Assembly (NCBI GenBank): GCA_963759295.1
Contig: CAVWYT010000006.1
Coordinates: 186,001 to 250,000 of the forward strand
From: WHSW01 sp963759295
GTDB taxonomy: Bacteria; Actinomycetota; Thermoleophilia; Solirubrobacterales; 70-9
Direction of reading: 5' to 3'
Length of the DNA stretch: 64,000 nt
Part shown: positions 35,619 to 46,262 of the stretch, piece by piece
Numbering within the stretch: position 1 is the stretch's first letter
How the letters are laid out: every line of letters starts with the position of its first letter
Position numbers and translations under genes: made by a program
Notes under the pieces: generated by a model
The model's input: only the letters and a program-made list of their open reading frames with translations
The model's database searches: none
What the model was told of the DNA's origin: nothing

Positions 35619-38129
35619 ATGGACTCAGGATCTGAACACGAACCACCCGTGAACGACGACGAGCGCGACCTCGAGGCGGCGCCGAGCGACGGAGCCCCGA
35701 GCGGTGACGGCCACTCCCCGCCCGAGATTTCCGGCGACTCGGCTCGCGTGCGCAACGCCCCTGCCACCGGCGGAGCTGGCAACGGCCGTCGGCGGTTCGG
35801 GCGCCGGGGCCGCCGCCTCGTGCCGTTGCCGGGAGGCGGCGCGCAGCCACCCGAGAAGCGCACGCGCCCGAAGCTGCGCAAGCTCCGGATCGCCTTCGTG
35901 ATCCTCGGTCTCTCGACGCTCGCCTTCGTCTCCTGGATCTTCGGGATCATGATGGCGGTCGCCCAGGACCTTCCGTCGCTGGAGAACCGCGAGCAGTACC
36001 GCCGCGCGCACAACTCGGTCGTCTACGACCAGTACGGCGAGAAGCTCGCGACGCTGACCAACAATCAGGGCCGGATCCTGCTCGACAGCGGTCAGATATC
36101 CCCGGTGATGAAGGACGCCGTCGTCGCGATCGAGGACCAGCGCTTCTACGAGCACCGCGGCGTCGACTTCCAGGGCATCGCCCGCGCGGTGTGGACCGAC
36201 ATCACCTCCGGCTCGACGCAGCAGGGCGCCTCGACGATCACCCAGCAGTTCGTCAAGAACGCGCTCGCCGCGCAGAGCAGCCGCACCGTGTTCCAGAAGT
36301 TGCGCGAGGCGGCGCTCGCCTACCACCTCGAGCGCCAGTGGTCGAAGGACAAGATCCTCACCGAGTATCTGAACGAGATCTACTTCGGCGAGGGTGCGAC
36401 CGGGATCGAGGCCGCGGCGCGCACCTACTTCGGCTACAACCACGCCGGCTGCGGGACCGGCGAGGGACAGAGCCCGTGCGCCTCGCAGCTGCTGCCATGG
36501 GAGGCCGCGATGCTGGCCGGGATCATCTCCTCGCCGAGTGCCTACTCGCCGCGCAACTTTCCCGAGAACGCCACGGCGCGCCGCAACCAGGTGCTCCAGA
36601 ACATGGTCGGCCAGGGCTATCTCACCCAGGAGGAGTACGACCAGTACGTCGGCTACCCGATCCCGAAGCCGAGCCAGATCGAGCCGCCCGCCGAGAACTC
36701 CGCGGCCCCCTACTTCACCTCCTGGCTGCGCCAGCAGCTGGTCGACCGCTACGGGGCCGGCGAGGCGTTCGGCGGCGGGCTGCAGATCAAGTCCACGCTC
36801 GACCTTGCGCTCCAGGGCCGCGTCCAGGAGATCGCCTCGTCGACCCTTGCCGGAATCCAGCCGACCGCGTCGGTGGTCGTGCTCGACAACGACACCGCCG
36901 GGGTGCTGGCGATGGTCGGCGGTCCCGATTTCGAGAACGCGCCCTTCAATCTGGCGACGAACGGGCATCGCCAGCCCGGCTCGTCGTTCAAGCCGTTCAC
37001 GCTCGTGACCGCGCTCGAGCAGGGCCGCTCGCCGAGCGAGGTCTTCACCTCGGCGCCCCAGGCGATCCCGTTCGAGGTCAAGCTGCCGAAGAACAACGGC
37101 AACGGGACCAAGGTCGCCCCCGACGTCTTCCGGGTCAACAACTACAACGACTCCTACCTCGGCTCCGCCTCGATCCAGACCGGCACGACCTACTCCGACA
37201 ACTCCGTCTATGCCCAGCTCGGCACCCAGGTCGGGGTCCAGAACGTCGCCGAGACCGCGCAGCGGATGGGGATCGAGACCGACCTGGCGAGCAAGGACAC
37301 CGAGTACTCGATCAACGGCGGGCCGTGGGAGCCCTACAACCCGGCGCTGATCCTCGGCGGCCTCACGACCGGCGTCAACACGCTCGAGATGGCGCACGCC
37401 TACAACACGCTCGAGCAGGACGGCTACCGCGTCTCCGGCTCGATGGCGGCGAGCTCCGGCGGACCGCTCGGGATCCTCGACGTCATGGACGGCGGCGACT
37501 GCGTCGACGACGGCGCCAGCGACTGCTACCAGCAGGGCGAGCCGGTTCCCGACCAGACCGGCTCCGGCGGCGTCAACAAGGTGATCTCCAGGCAGGTCCT
37601 CGATCCGAGCGTCGCCGCGACCGCGAAGTCGATCCTGAGCACGGTCGTGAGCTCGGGTACCGGGCGCAACGCCCAGACCGGGGAGCCGACGTGGGGCAAG
37701 ACCGGGACCACCGACGACAACGGTGACGCCTGGTTCTGTGGCGCGACGCCGAAGATCACCGCGTGCGTCTGGGTCGGCTACCCCGACGAGGTGAGGCCGA
37801 TGGAGACCGAGTTCGCCGGCGCCCCGGTGGACGGCGGCACGTTCCCGGCGCTGATCTTCGCCCAGATCGTCAACGCCTACGAGGAGCTGGCGGGCGAGCG
37901 CAGCCCGAACGATCAGCCGAGCGACGAGGACACCGACGCGGACACCACCTACTCGGCCCCCGTGACCCCGACCGAGCCCACCGACTCGGCGGTCGCGCCG
38001 GCGCCTGAGACGACCGCCCCGCCGGCCGACACCGGCGGCGGCGAGCCGGCGGCGCCCGCCGCACCCGCCCCGAGCGCCGGCGGCGGCGGCGAGGCGGCGC
38101 CCGCCGGCGGCGGCGTCGCGCCGGGCTGA
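35619..38129 (+). CDS. Class A penicillin-binding protein (bifunctional transglycosylase/transpeptidase)
   Basis: An 836-residue protein with an acidic/basic cytosolic N-terminus (1-88), one transmembrane helix (about 89-112), a GT51 domain with E172 in IEDQRFYEHRGVD and GASTITQQFVKN, and a transpeptidase domain. The latter has SSFK (nucleophile S455), SDN (about 526) and KTGTT (from K694). It polymerises and crosslinks peptidoglycan outside the membrane. The last 80 residues are a Thr/Pro then Ala/Gly/Pro low-complexity tail, probably disordered and in the wall. It is divergent from tyrS. Confidence 0.95.
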   Translation: MDSGSEHEPPVNDDERDLEAAPSDGAPSGDGHSPPEISGDSARVRNAPATGGAGNGRRRFGRRGRRLVPLPGGGAQPPEKRTRPKLRKLRIAFVILGLSTLAFVSWIFGIMMAVAQDLPSLENREQYRRAHNSVVYDQYGEKLATLTNNQGRILLDSGQISPVMKDAVVAIEDQRFYEHRGVDFQGIARAVWTDITSGSTQQGASTITQQFVKNALAAQSSRTVFQKLREAALAYHLERQWSKDKILTEYLNEIYFGEGATGIEAAARTYFGYNHAGCGTGEGQSPCASQLLPWEAAMLAGIISSPSAYSPRNFPENATARRNQVLQNMVGQGYLTQEEYDQYVGYPIPKPSQIEPPAENSAAPYFTSWLRQQLVDRYGAGEAFGGGLQIKSTLDLALQGRVQEIASSTLAGIQPTASVVVLDNDTAGVLAMVGGPDFENAPFNLATNGHRQPGSSFKPFTLVTALEQGRSPSEVFTSAPQAIPFEVKLPKNNGNGTKVAPDVFRVNNYNDSYLGSASIQTGTTYSDNSVYAQLGTQVGVQNVAETAQRMGIETDLASKDTEYSINGGPWEPYNPALILGGLTTGVNTLEMAHAYNTLEQDGYRVSGSMAASSGGPLGILDVMDGGDCVDDGASDCYQQGEPVPDQTGSGGVNKVISRQVLDPSVAATAKSILSTVVSSGTGRNAQTGEPTWGKTGTTDDNGDAWFCGATPKITACVWVGYPDEVRPMETEFAGAPVDGGTFPALIFAQIVNAYEELAGERSPNDQPSDEDTDADTTYSAPVTPTEPTDSAVAPAPETTAPPADTGGGEPAAPAAPAPSAGGGGEAAPAGGGVAPG

Positions 38130-38156
38130 GCGCGGCGGCGCCCCGCCCGGACCGGC

Positions 38157-38738
38157 TCAGGCCGCAAGCGCGCTCGGCCGCGAGAGAAACTCGCTGCCGG
38201 CGGCGCAGAACCGCCACGGCAACTCGGTCGCCTTGCTGATCCCGATTCGCGGGCCGGCGGCGATCTCGACCTCGCGCCACCACGAGTCACGCGGCCGGAG
38301 CTCGAACGGCTCCTCGGTGAGCGGCGCGCCGTTGAGCTCGAGACCGATGCCGAGCGCCTCGGTGAGCTTGCCCGGGCCCGAGCACAGCCGGCGGAGATCG
38401 TGCGTTTCGCGCCGCCGGCGCATGAGCTCGATCCCGACGCTCGGCTTCAGGGCCCGAATCAGCACCGCGGCGGCCCTGCCCTCGGGTTCGGCGACGGCGT
38501 TCAGGAGGCTGTGGATCCCGTAGGAGAGATAGACGTAGGCGCGTCCCGCCGGCCCGAACAGCGTCGCGGTGCGGGGAGTGAGGCCGACATACGCGTGGCA
38601 GGCGGGGTCGTCGCGCTCGTAGCTCTCGGTTTCGACGATCACCCCGCCGGAGTCGCCGAACCGAAGCTCGCAGCCGATCAGATCACGCGCCACCTGGTGC
38701 ACGGAGCGCTCGAAGAACGACTCTCCGAGCGCGCTCAC
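38157..38738 (-). CDS. mpg: 3-methyladenine DNA glycosylase (AAG/MPG family)
   Basis: Starts with GTG at 38738, overlapping the argH stop, and has 193 residues. The family active site is VETESYERDDPACHAY, with E38 as the likely general base and Y40 as stacking residue. TLFGPAGRAYVYLSYGIHSLLNAV and LCSGPGKLTEALGI are further hallmarks. It removes alkylated purines from DNA. The same frame is open back into argH, but only this part is MPG. Co-transcription with argH looks fortuitous but is seen in other Actinobacteria. Confidence 0.93.
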   Translation of the reverse strand: MSALGESFFERSVHQVARDLIGCELRFGDSGGVIVETESYERDDPACHAYVGLTPRTATLFGPAGRAYVYLSYGIHSLLNAVAEPEGRAAAVLIRALKPSVGIELMRRRRETHDLRRLCSGPGKLTEALGIGLELNGAPLTEEPFELRPRDSWWREVEIAAGPRIGISKATELPWRFCAAGSEFLSRPSALAA

Positions 38739-40114
38739 GCGGCCGCCTCGTCGATCCCCGCAAGCGCCTCGCGCGCGGCTGAGATCTGCTCGGAGACGCG
38801 CGCCGAGGCGGTGCCGCCCGCCGAGAGCTTGGACTCCAGCCACGCCCCCTCGGCGAGCACCTCGTAGTACTCGTCGTCGAGCAGCTCCGAGTGCTCGGCG
38901 AGCTCCTCTCGCTCGAGCTCCGAGAGCGTGCGCCCGGACTCGACCGCGGTCCTGACCAGGGCGCCGACGACGCCGTGCGCCTCGCGGAACGGCATCCCGC
39001 GCCGCACCAGCAGGTCGGCGACGTCGGTCGCCGCGACCATCTCGTCGGCCGCCGCGGCAGCCATACGCTCGCGGTTGAAGCGAAGTCCCGCGAGCAGCCG
39101 CTCCGTCGCCGCGAGCGAGACCTCGATCGTGTCGACGGCGTCGAACAGTCCCTGCTTGTCCTCCTGCAGGTCCTTGGAGTAGGAGAGCGGCAGCGCGTGC
39201 AAGACACCCAGCAGGCCGGTCAACGAAGCGACTACGCGCGGCGCCTTGGCTCGCAGGAGCTCCGCCGCATCCGGGTTCTTCTTCTGTGGCATCAGGCTCG
39301 ATCCCGATGAGAAGTCGTCGGCCGGCTCGCAGAACCCGAACTCCTGCGTCGACCAGATCACGAGCTCCGAGCCGAGTCGCGAGAGGTGCGTCGCGCACAC
39401 CGAGGCGGCGTAGAGGTAGTCGAGGGCGAAGTCGCGGTTGGAGACGGCATCGATCGAGTTCGGCGCGGGCCGCTCGAAACCCAACTCCGTCGCCGTCCCC
39501 TCGCGGTCGAGCTCCCAGTTGAGCCCTGCGAGGGCACCGGAACCGAGCGGCATCACCGCGGCGGCTTCAGCCGTCGCGCGGAATCTCCCCACGTCCCGGG
39601 AGAGCATCCAAAAGTAGGCCAGTAGATGGTGCGCCAGGTATACCGGCTGTGCCCGCTGCAGATGCGTATAGCCGGGCAGCTCCCAGTCGCGGTGAGCGTC
39701 GGCGAGCTCGAGCAGGCGCGACATCAGCGCGCCGACGAGCTCGATCGCCCGGGCCGAGCGCGCGGAGACGAAGATCGCGAGATCGGTCGCGACCTGGTCG
39801 TTTCGCGAGCGGCCGGTGTGGAGCCTGCCGCCGAGCGGGCCGATGACCTCCGTCAGCCTGCGCTCGATTGCCATGTGGATGTCCTCGTCATCGGCGCGGA
39901 ACTCGAACTCGCCGCGCTCCAGCTCCCCGGCGACCTCGGTCAGTCCGGCATCGAGGCGCTGTCGCTGCTCGGCGCTGATCACCCCCGCCCGCTGCAGGCC
40001 GGCGGCGTGCGCGCGAGAGCCGCGCACGTCCTCGGGCCACAGCCGGCGATCGAAGCCGATCGAGGCGTTGAGACGGGCGAACAGCGGGTCCTTGCCGCCG
40101 GGAAGCCGGGTCAT
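38735..40114 (-). CDS. argH: Argininosuccinate lyase
   Basis: A 459-residue member of the fumarase/aspartase superfamily that releases arginine and fumarate. The signature GSSLMPQKKNPD with the catalytic Ser is intact. Other blocks are HTGRSRNDQVATD, PGYTHLQRAQPVYLAHHLLAY and SNRDFALDYLYA. No argG or other arg gene is nearby. The ATG at 40114 shares a CATG with a possible start of the divergent epimerase gene. Confidence 0.97.
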   Translation of the reverse strand: MTRLPGGKDPLFARLNASIGFDRRLWPEDVRGSRAHAAGLQRAGVISAEQRQRLDAGLTEVAGELERGEFEFRADDEDIHMAIERRLTEVIGPLGGRLHTGRSRNDQVATDLAIFVSARSARAIELVGALMSRLLELADAHRDWELPGYTHLQRAQPVYLAHHLLAYFWMLSRDVGRFRATAEAAAVMPLGSGALAGLNWELDREGTATELGFERPAPNSIDAVSNRDFALDYLYAASVCATHLSRLGSELVIWSTQEFGFCEPADDFSSGSSLMPQKKNPDAAELLRAKAPRVVASLTGLLGVLHALPLSYSKDLQEDKQGLFDAVDTIEVSLAATERLLAGLRFNRERMAAAAADEMVAATDVADLLVRRGMPFREAHGVVGALVRTAVESGRTLSELEREELAEHSELLDDEYYEVLAEGAWLESKLSAGGTASARVSEQISAAREALAGIDEAAA

Positions 40115-40148
40115 GGCGCGTGACTATAGGGTCAGCGGCCTCGCGCTC

Positions 40149-41126
40149 ATGCGGCTCCTGCTCACTGGTGCAACGGGAAAGGTCGGCAACGCGGTCGCTC
40201 GGCGGCTGGTCGAGCGCGGCGACGAGGTCGTGGCGCTGGTCCGGGACCCCGCGCGCGCCCGCGAGGCGGTCCCCGAGGCGGTCGAGCTCGCCCCCGGTGA
40301 CGTCACCGTCGCCGATTCGGTGCGCCGGGCCGCGGCGGGCGTCGAGGGGGCCTTCAACTGCATGGGGATCTTCGAGCAGTGGCTCCCCGATCCGGGGAGG
40401 TTCGACCGCGTCAACGCCGAGGGCGCGCGCAACGTGGTCGCCGCGGCGCGCGAGGCGGGGGCGCGGCGGGTCGTGCACACCTCGACCTTCGACGTCTTGC
40501 ACGCCGAGCCGGGCGGCACGGTCACCGAGGCCGGCGTCGCCGCCTACCCGAAGCCCACCGCGTACGAGCGGTCGAAGCAGCGCGCCGAGGCGCTGGTGCT
40601 GACCGAGGCGGAGCGCGGGATCGAGGTGGTGATCTGCAATCCGGCCGGCGTCTACGGCCCCGGCCCCTGGGCGGCGACGGGGATCGACGGGATGCTGCGG
40701 GACGCGCTGCGCGGCCGGCTGCCGGCGCTGCCCCCGGGAGGGCTGACCACCGCCTACGTCGACGACGTCGCCGCCGGGCATCTCGCCGCGTTCGACCGCG
40801 GCCAGCCGGGCGAGCGCTACGTCCTCGCCGACGGCTACGCGAGCGCGCGCGAGATCGTCGCCGCCGCGGTCGCCGCCGCGGGCCGCGGACGGGTGCCGCC
40901 GACGATGCCCGCCGGCCTGGCGCGGGCGCTTGCCGCCGGCGGTGAAGCCCTCTCCCGGCTGATCCGTCGCCCGCCGCTGATCGGCGCCGGCCAGCTGCAC
41001 TTCCTGCTCTGGCAGGCACGGGCGTCGAGCGCGAAGGCGCGCGCGGAGCTCGGGATCGAGTTCATCGACTGGCGCGAGGGCGTCCCGCGCACGGTCGAGT
41101 GGATGCTCGCCGGCGGCCGGGTCTAG
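40149..41126 (+). CDS. NAD-dependent epimerase/dehydratase family protein
   Basis: An extended short-chain dehydrogenase of 325 residues from the ATG at 40149 (MRLLLTGATGKVG). The Rossmann GxxGxxG is GATGKVG, and the catalytic YxxxK is YERSK. The middle has NPAGVYGPG and TAYVDDVAAGHLAAF. The relatives are dihydroflavonol-reductase and sugar-epimerase-like proteins; the substrate is unknown. An in-frame ATG at 40113 would add 12 residues and overlap the argH start. Confidence 0.85.
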   Translation: MRLLLTGATGKVGNAVARRLVERGDEVVALVRDPARAREAVPEAVELAPGDVTVADSVRRAAAGVEGAFNCMGIFEQWLPDPGRFDRVNAEGARNVVAAAREAGARRVVHTSTFDVLHAEPGGTVTEAGVAAYPKPTAYERSKQRAEALVLTEAERGIEVVICNPAGVYGPGPWAATGIDGMLRDALRGRLPALPPGGLTTAYVDDVAAGHLAAFDRGQPGERYVLADGYASAREIVAAAVAAAGRGRVPPTMPAGLARALAAGGEALSRLIRRPPLIGAGQLHFLLWQARASSAKARAELGIEFIDWREGVPRTVEWMLAGGRV

Positions 41127-41144
41127 CCGACCCGCCCACGGGGG

Positions 41145-42311
41145 CTAGGTCCAGGCACCCCGCAGCGCCTCGGCCAGCGCCTCGCAGACGCGATCGATCT
41201 GCGACTCGGAGATCGTCGGGAAGAACGGGAGCGCGAGGAGTCGCTCCCATGCGTCCTCGGCGACCGGGAACTGCCCGCGACGGAATCCGAAGCGCTCGCG
41301 GTAGTGGGGCATCAGGTGGATCACCGGCATGTAGGCCTTCGCCTCGATGCCGCGCTGGGCGAGATCGGCAACGACGGCGTCGCGATCGGCGCCCGACGGC
41401 AGCCTGACGGCGTAGACGAACCAGCTTCGCCGCTCGGCGCCGCGGTCGGTGCCCGGGAGCACGAGCCCGTCGGGATCGCCGCTGCCGGCGGGCGTCCCGC
41501 GATCGAGCGCCGCGAGTCGCTGCGTGTAGGTCGCCGCCGCCGCGCGGCGCGCGCCGAGCAGCGAGTCGAGCCGCTCGAGCTGGGCGATCCCAAGCGCCGC
41601 CTGGACCTCGCTGAGCCGGTAGTTGAACCCGAGCCGCTCGTGGTCGACCCAGCCCATGTTCGGTGTCCGGCCCTGGTTTCGCTCGCTGCGAAAGAGCCGC
41701 GCGAGCTCGGGGTCGCGGGCGGTCAGCATCCCCCCCTCGCCGGTGGTGAGCTGTTTGTTGGCGTAGAAAGCGAACCCGGCAACGTGGGCGCGCGCGCCCA
41801 CCGCGATGCCCTCGGAGTCGATCGCGCCGAGCGCCTCGCAGGCGTCCTCGAGCAGGCCGAGCCCGCGCGCGCCCGCGAGCCGCTCGAGCTCGGGCAGCGC
41901 GGCCGGGTAGCCGAGGATGTCGATCGGCAAGATGCCCGTGACGCCCTCCCCCATCGCCGCCTCGGCGGCCGCCGGATCGAGGTTGAGGGTGACCGGGTCG
42001 ACGTCGCAGAAGACCGGCTCCACCCCTTCGTACAGCAGGCAGTTCGCCGAGGCGACGAAGCTGAACGGCGAGGTGATCACGCGGTCGCCGGGGCCCCAGC
42101 CGAGCCCGCGCACGCCGAGGTGGAGCGCCGCCGTCCCCGATGACACCGCGACCGCATCGGGCGCTCCGACGGCGGCCGCGAACTCGCGCTCGAACCGCTC
42201 CAGCATCGGCCCCAGCGAGAGCCGGCCCGAGCGCAGCACCTCGAGGACCAGCTGCTCCTCGCGCTCGCCGAGCTCCGGTCGCGCGAGGGGTATCGGCTCG
42301 GGCTCAGTCAA
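41145..42311 (-). CDS. DegT/DnrJ/EryC1/StrS family PLP-dependent sugar aminotransferase
   Basis: A 388-residue aminotransferase. The PLP lysine is in FAFYANKQLTTGEGGM. AVSSGTAALHLGVRGLGWGPGDRVITSPFSF is the typical N-terminal cofactor region, and YMPVIHLMPHYRERF and LPFFPTISESQIDRV the C-terminal hallmarks. The family transaminates keto sugars for cell-surface or secondary-metabolite glycans (ArnB/DesI-like). It follows cimA by 13 nt and may be co-transcribed; no other sugar genes are adjacent. Confidence 0.9.
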   Translation of the reverse strand: MTEPEPIPLARPELGEREEQLVLEVLRSGRLSLGPMLERFEREFAAAVGAPDAVAVSSGTAALHLGVRGLGWGPGDRVITSPFSFVASANCLLYEGVEPVFCDVDPVTLNLDPAAAEAAMGEGVTGILPIDILGYPAALPELERLAGARGLGLLEDACEALGAIDSEGIAVGARAHVAGFAFYANKQLTTGEGGMLTARDPELARLFRSERNQGRTPNMGWVDHERLGFNYRLSEVQAALGIAQLERLDSLLGARRAAAATYTQRLAALDRGTPAGSGDPDGLVLPGTDRGAERRSWFVYAVRLPSGADRDAVVADLAQRGIEAKAYMPVIHLMPHYRERFGFRRGQFPVAEDAWERLLALPFFPTISESQIDRVCEALAEALRGAWT

Positions 42312-42324
42312 CCGCGCGCCAGGA

Positions 42325-43941
<1,617 letters not shown>

Positions 43942-44053
43942 TTGATGCCTTTCGAGGTTCGAGGTGCGGGCGAGAGAGCGCGGGCGGACGCGCGGCCGCG
44001 AGCCGCTAGGCGGTCGCGGCGATGCTAATTCGCCTTGGGTGCGCGCATATGCT

Positions 44054-44072
44054 GAGGCGACGGAGTCGCCTC
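44054..44072 (-). terminator. Hairpin in the ilvE-cimA gap
   Basis: GAGGCGA and TCGCCTC form a perfect 7-bp stem with loop CGGAG, 28 nt after the ilvE stop. There is no T-run. It may attenuate or process the transcript between ilvE and cimA; the remaining gap to cimA is about 110 nt and could hold a promoter. Confidence 0.4.
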
Positions 44073-44100
44073 GAGACTGACCCTTCGAAACGCGGCATCG

Positions 44101-45090
44101 CTACCCGGTGACCTTACTGCCTATGGGCGCCTCGATGGCGGCGCTGCTCGGCTTCGTTGCTTGGGAACTCCGCCTCGCAGGCTCGACCAGGTCCAGCCAT
44201 TCCGCGTACTCCGGGGCGCGGCCGTGCAGGGCGTCCTCGAACTTGGCCTGGAGCACCCGCGTCGCCTCGCCTGGCCCGCCGAGCTCGTGGCCGTCGATCT
44301 CCCGCACCGGGACGAGCTCGGCCGCGGTACCGCAGAGGAAGACCTCCTCGGCGAGATAGAGCTCGGCGCGGGCGATGTCGCGCTCGACCACGGTGTAGCC
44401 GAGGTCCTCGGCGATCTGGACGATCGACTTGCGGCTGATCCCGTCGAGGATCGAGTTCGTGTGGCCCGGGGTCACCAGCTCCCCCTCGCGGACGACGAAG
44501 ATGTTCTCGCCCGAGCCCTCGCAGACGAGGCCGTTGTCGTCGAGCAGGATCGCCTCGTCATAGCCCGACTGCGCGGCGTCGGTCTTCGCCAGGATCGAGT
44601 TCAGGTACTGCCCCGAGGCCTTCGCGTGCGGGATCAGGCCGCCGGGCGAGATCCGCCTCCACGAGGAGACCTTGGCGCGGATGCCGTTTCGCTTGCCCTC
44701 CTCGCCGAGATAGGCGCCCCAGGGCCATACCGCGACCATGACCTCGACCGGGGCCGACTGCGCGTAGAGCCCCATCTCGCCGTAGCCGCGGAAGGCGAGC
44801 GGCCGGATGTAGCAGCTGCGGAGCCGGTTGCGGCGAATCAGCTCGTGGGTTACCTCGCGGATCTCCTCGGGCGAGTAGCCGAGCGGCAGGTAGTAGAGCT
44901 CGGCCGAGTTGGCGAGCCGCTCGAGGTGGTCGCGGTGGCGGAACACCGCCGGGCCGTCGGCGGTCTCATAGCAGCGGATGCCCTCGAAGACGCCGGTGCC
45001 GTAGTGGAGCCCGTGGCTGAGTACGTGGACCTGGGCGTCTTCCCATGCCACGAACTCGCCGTTCATCCAGATCCACTCGGACTTCTCCAC
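44101..45090 (-). CDS. ilvE: Branched-chain amino-acid aminotransferase
   Basis: From the GTG at 45090 (VEKSEWIWMNGEFVAWED), preceded by GGAGGCAGAGA, the protein has 329 residues. It is a fold-type IV PLP enzyme that makes leucine, isoleucine and valine from their keto acids. HYGTGVFEGIRCYET, the PLP lysine in IPHAKASGQYLNS, LLDDNGLVCEGSGENIFVV and GISRKSIVQIAEDLG are BCAT signatures. The frame is open much further upstream without family similarity. It is followed by cimA. Confidence 0.94.
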   Translation of the reverse strand: MEKSEWIWMNGEFVAWEDAQVHVLSHGLHYGTGVFEGIRCYETADGPAVFRHRDHLERLANSAELYYLPLGYSPEEIREVTHELIRRNRLRSCYIRPLAFRGYGEMGLYAQSAPVEVMVAVWPWGAYLGEEGKRNGIRAKVSSWRRISPGGLIPHAKASGQYLNSILAKTDAAQSGYDEAILLDDNGLVCEGSGENIFVVREGELVTPGHTNSILDGISRKSIVQIAEDLGYTVVERDIARAELYLAEEVFLCGTAAELVPVREIDGHELGGPGEATRVLQAKFEDALHGRAPEYAEWLDLVEPARRSSQATKPSSAAIEAPIGSKVTG

Positions 45091-45179
45091 TCTCTGCCTC
45101 CGGTCGGTTGCGTGTCGGCGGGAAAGTATGGCGGGTAAGCCGGAATCAATCCAGTCGTTCGGCGCCGGCGCTCGGCCGG

Positions 45180-46262
45180 CTACCGCGCCAGCTCCTCGAC
45201 CACGGCCGCGGTGACCTCGGCGGTGCCGACCTCGATCTCGGCCGGCAGGTCGGACATCGGCGGGGTCTCGGAGCCCACCCAGGCGAGGTCCGGCGTGCGC
45301 ACGCCCTTGTCGAGCGCCGTCTCGACGGCCTCCTCGATCGCGGTCGCCTCGTCGGCCATCCCGAGGCCGTGGCGAAACATCAGCGCCGCCGAGAGGAACG
45401 TTGCGAGCGGGTTCGCGATCCCCTTGCCCGCAATCTCGGGCGCCGAGCCGTGTACGGGCTCGAACAAGCCGGGCCCGTCGCCGCCGAGGCTCGCCGAGGG
45501 CAGCATCCCGAGCGACCCGGTGAGCATCGCCGCCTCGTCCGAGAGGATGTCGCCGAACATGTTCTCGGTCACGATCACGTCGAAGCGCGACGGCTCCGCG
45601 ACGAGCTGCATGGCGGCGTTGTCGACCAGCATGTGCTCCAGCTCGACGTCGGAGTAGCGCTCGGCGACGCGATCGACGGTTTCGCGCCAGAGGCGCGAGC
45701 TCTCGAGCACGTTGGCCTTGTCGACCGACGTCACCCGGCACCGGCGCCCGCGGGCGGCCTCGAAGGCGACGACCGCGATTCGCTCGATCTCCGCCGCCGA
45801 GTACCGGCAGGTGTCGAACGCGCTCTCACCCTCGCGCCCACGCTCGCCGAAGTAGATCCCGCCGGTGAGCTCGCGGACGACGAGCAGGTCGGTTCCCTCG
45901 ATGCGCTCCTCGCGCAGCGGGCTCGATCCGACCAGGGCGGCGATCGGCTTCACGGGCCGTAGGTTCGCGTACAGGCCGAGGCCCTTGCGGAGGCCGAGCA
46001 GGCCCTGCTCGGGGCGGGGGGCTTCCGGGTCGGTCGTGTCCCATTTCGGGCCGCCGACGGCACCGAGCAGTACCGCGTCGGCGCCCATGCACGCGTCGAG
46101 CACCTCGTCGGTGAGCGCGGCGCCGTGGGCATCGATCGACGCTCCGCCGACGAGTCGCTCGTCGTACTCGAACTCGCCGAGCGCGTCGAGCACCTGCCGC
46201 GTCGCCGCGAGGATCTCGGGCCCGATCCCGTCGCCGGGCAGCAGGACGATGCGCGCGATCAC
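45180..46262 (-). CDS. leuB: 3-isopropylmalate dehydrogenase
   Basis: The GTG at 46262 (VIARIVLLPGDGIGPEI) gives 360 residues. The enzyme oxidatively decarboxylates 3-isopropylmalate (and, in the citramalate route, methylmalate). LGAVGGPKWD, LLVVRELTGGIYFG, SVDKANVLESSRLWR, NMFGDILSDEAAMLTGSLGMLPSAS and EPVHGSAPEIAGKGIANP are diagnostic for LeuB. A hairpin, GCCGGC-GCTCG-GCCGGC, lies on the stop codon (45164-45180). Confidence 0.96.
   Translation of the reverse strand: MIARIVLLPGDGIGPEILAATRQVLDALGEFEYDERLVGGASIDAHGAALTDEVLDACMGADAVLLGAVGGPKWDTTDPEAPRPEQGLLGLRKGLGLYANLRPVKPIAALVGSSPLREERIEGTDLLVVRELTGGIYFGERGREGESAFDTCRYSAAEIERIAVVAFEAARGRRCRVTSVDKANVLESSRLWRETVDRVAERYSDVELEHMLVDNAAMQLVAEPSRFDVIVTENMFGDILSDEAAMLTGSLGMLPSASLGGDGPGLFEPVHGSAPEIAGKGIANPLATFLSAALMFRHGLGMADEATAIEEAVETALDKGVRTPDLAWVGSETPPMSDLPAEIEVGTAEVTAAVVEELAR

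Noticed and set aside
43942..44100. Leader peptide before cimA
   Set aside because: The only short ORF near the hairpin (MRAPKAN) has no Ile, Leu or Val. The hairpin was kept as a weak feature only.
45091..45179. Internal promoter before ilvE (TTGATT and TACTTT)
   Set aside because: The spacing between the two elements is only about 15 nt, and the gap is explained by the leuB hairpin. The evidence is too weak to list as a feature.
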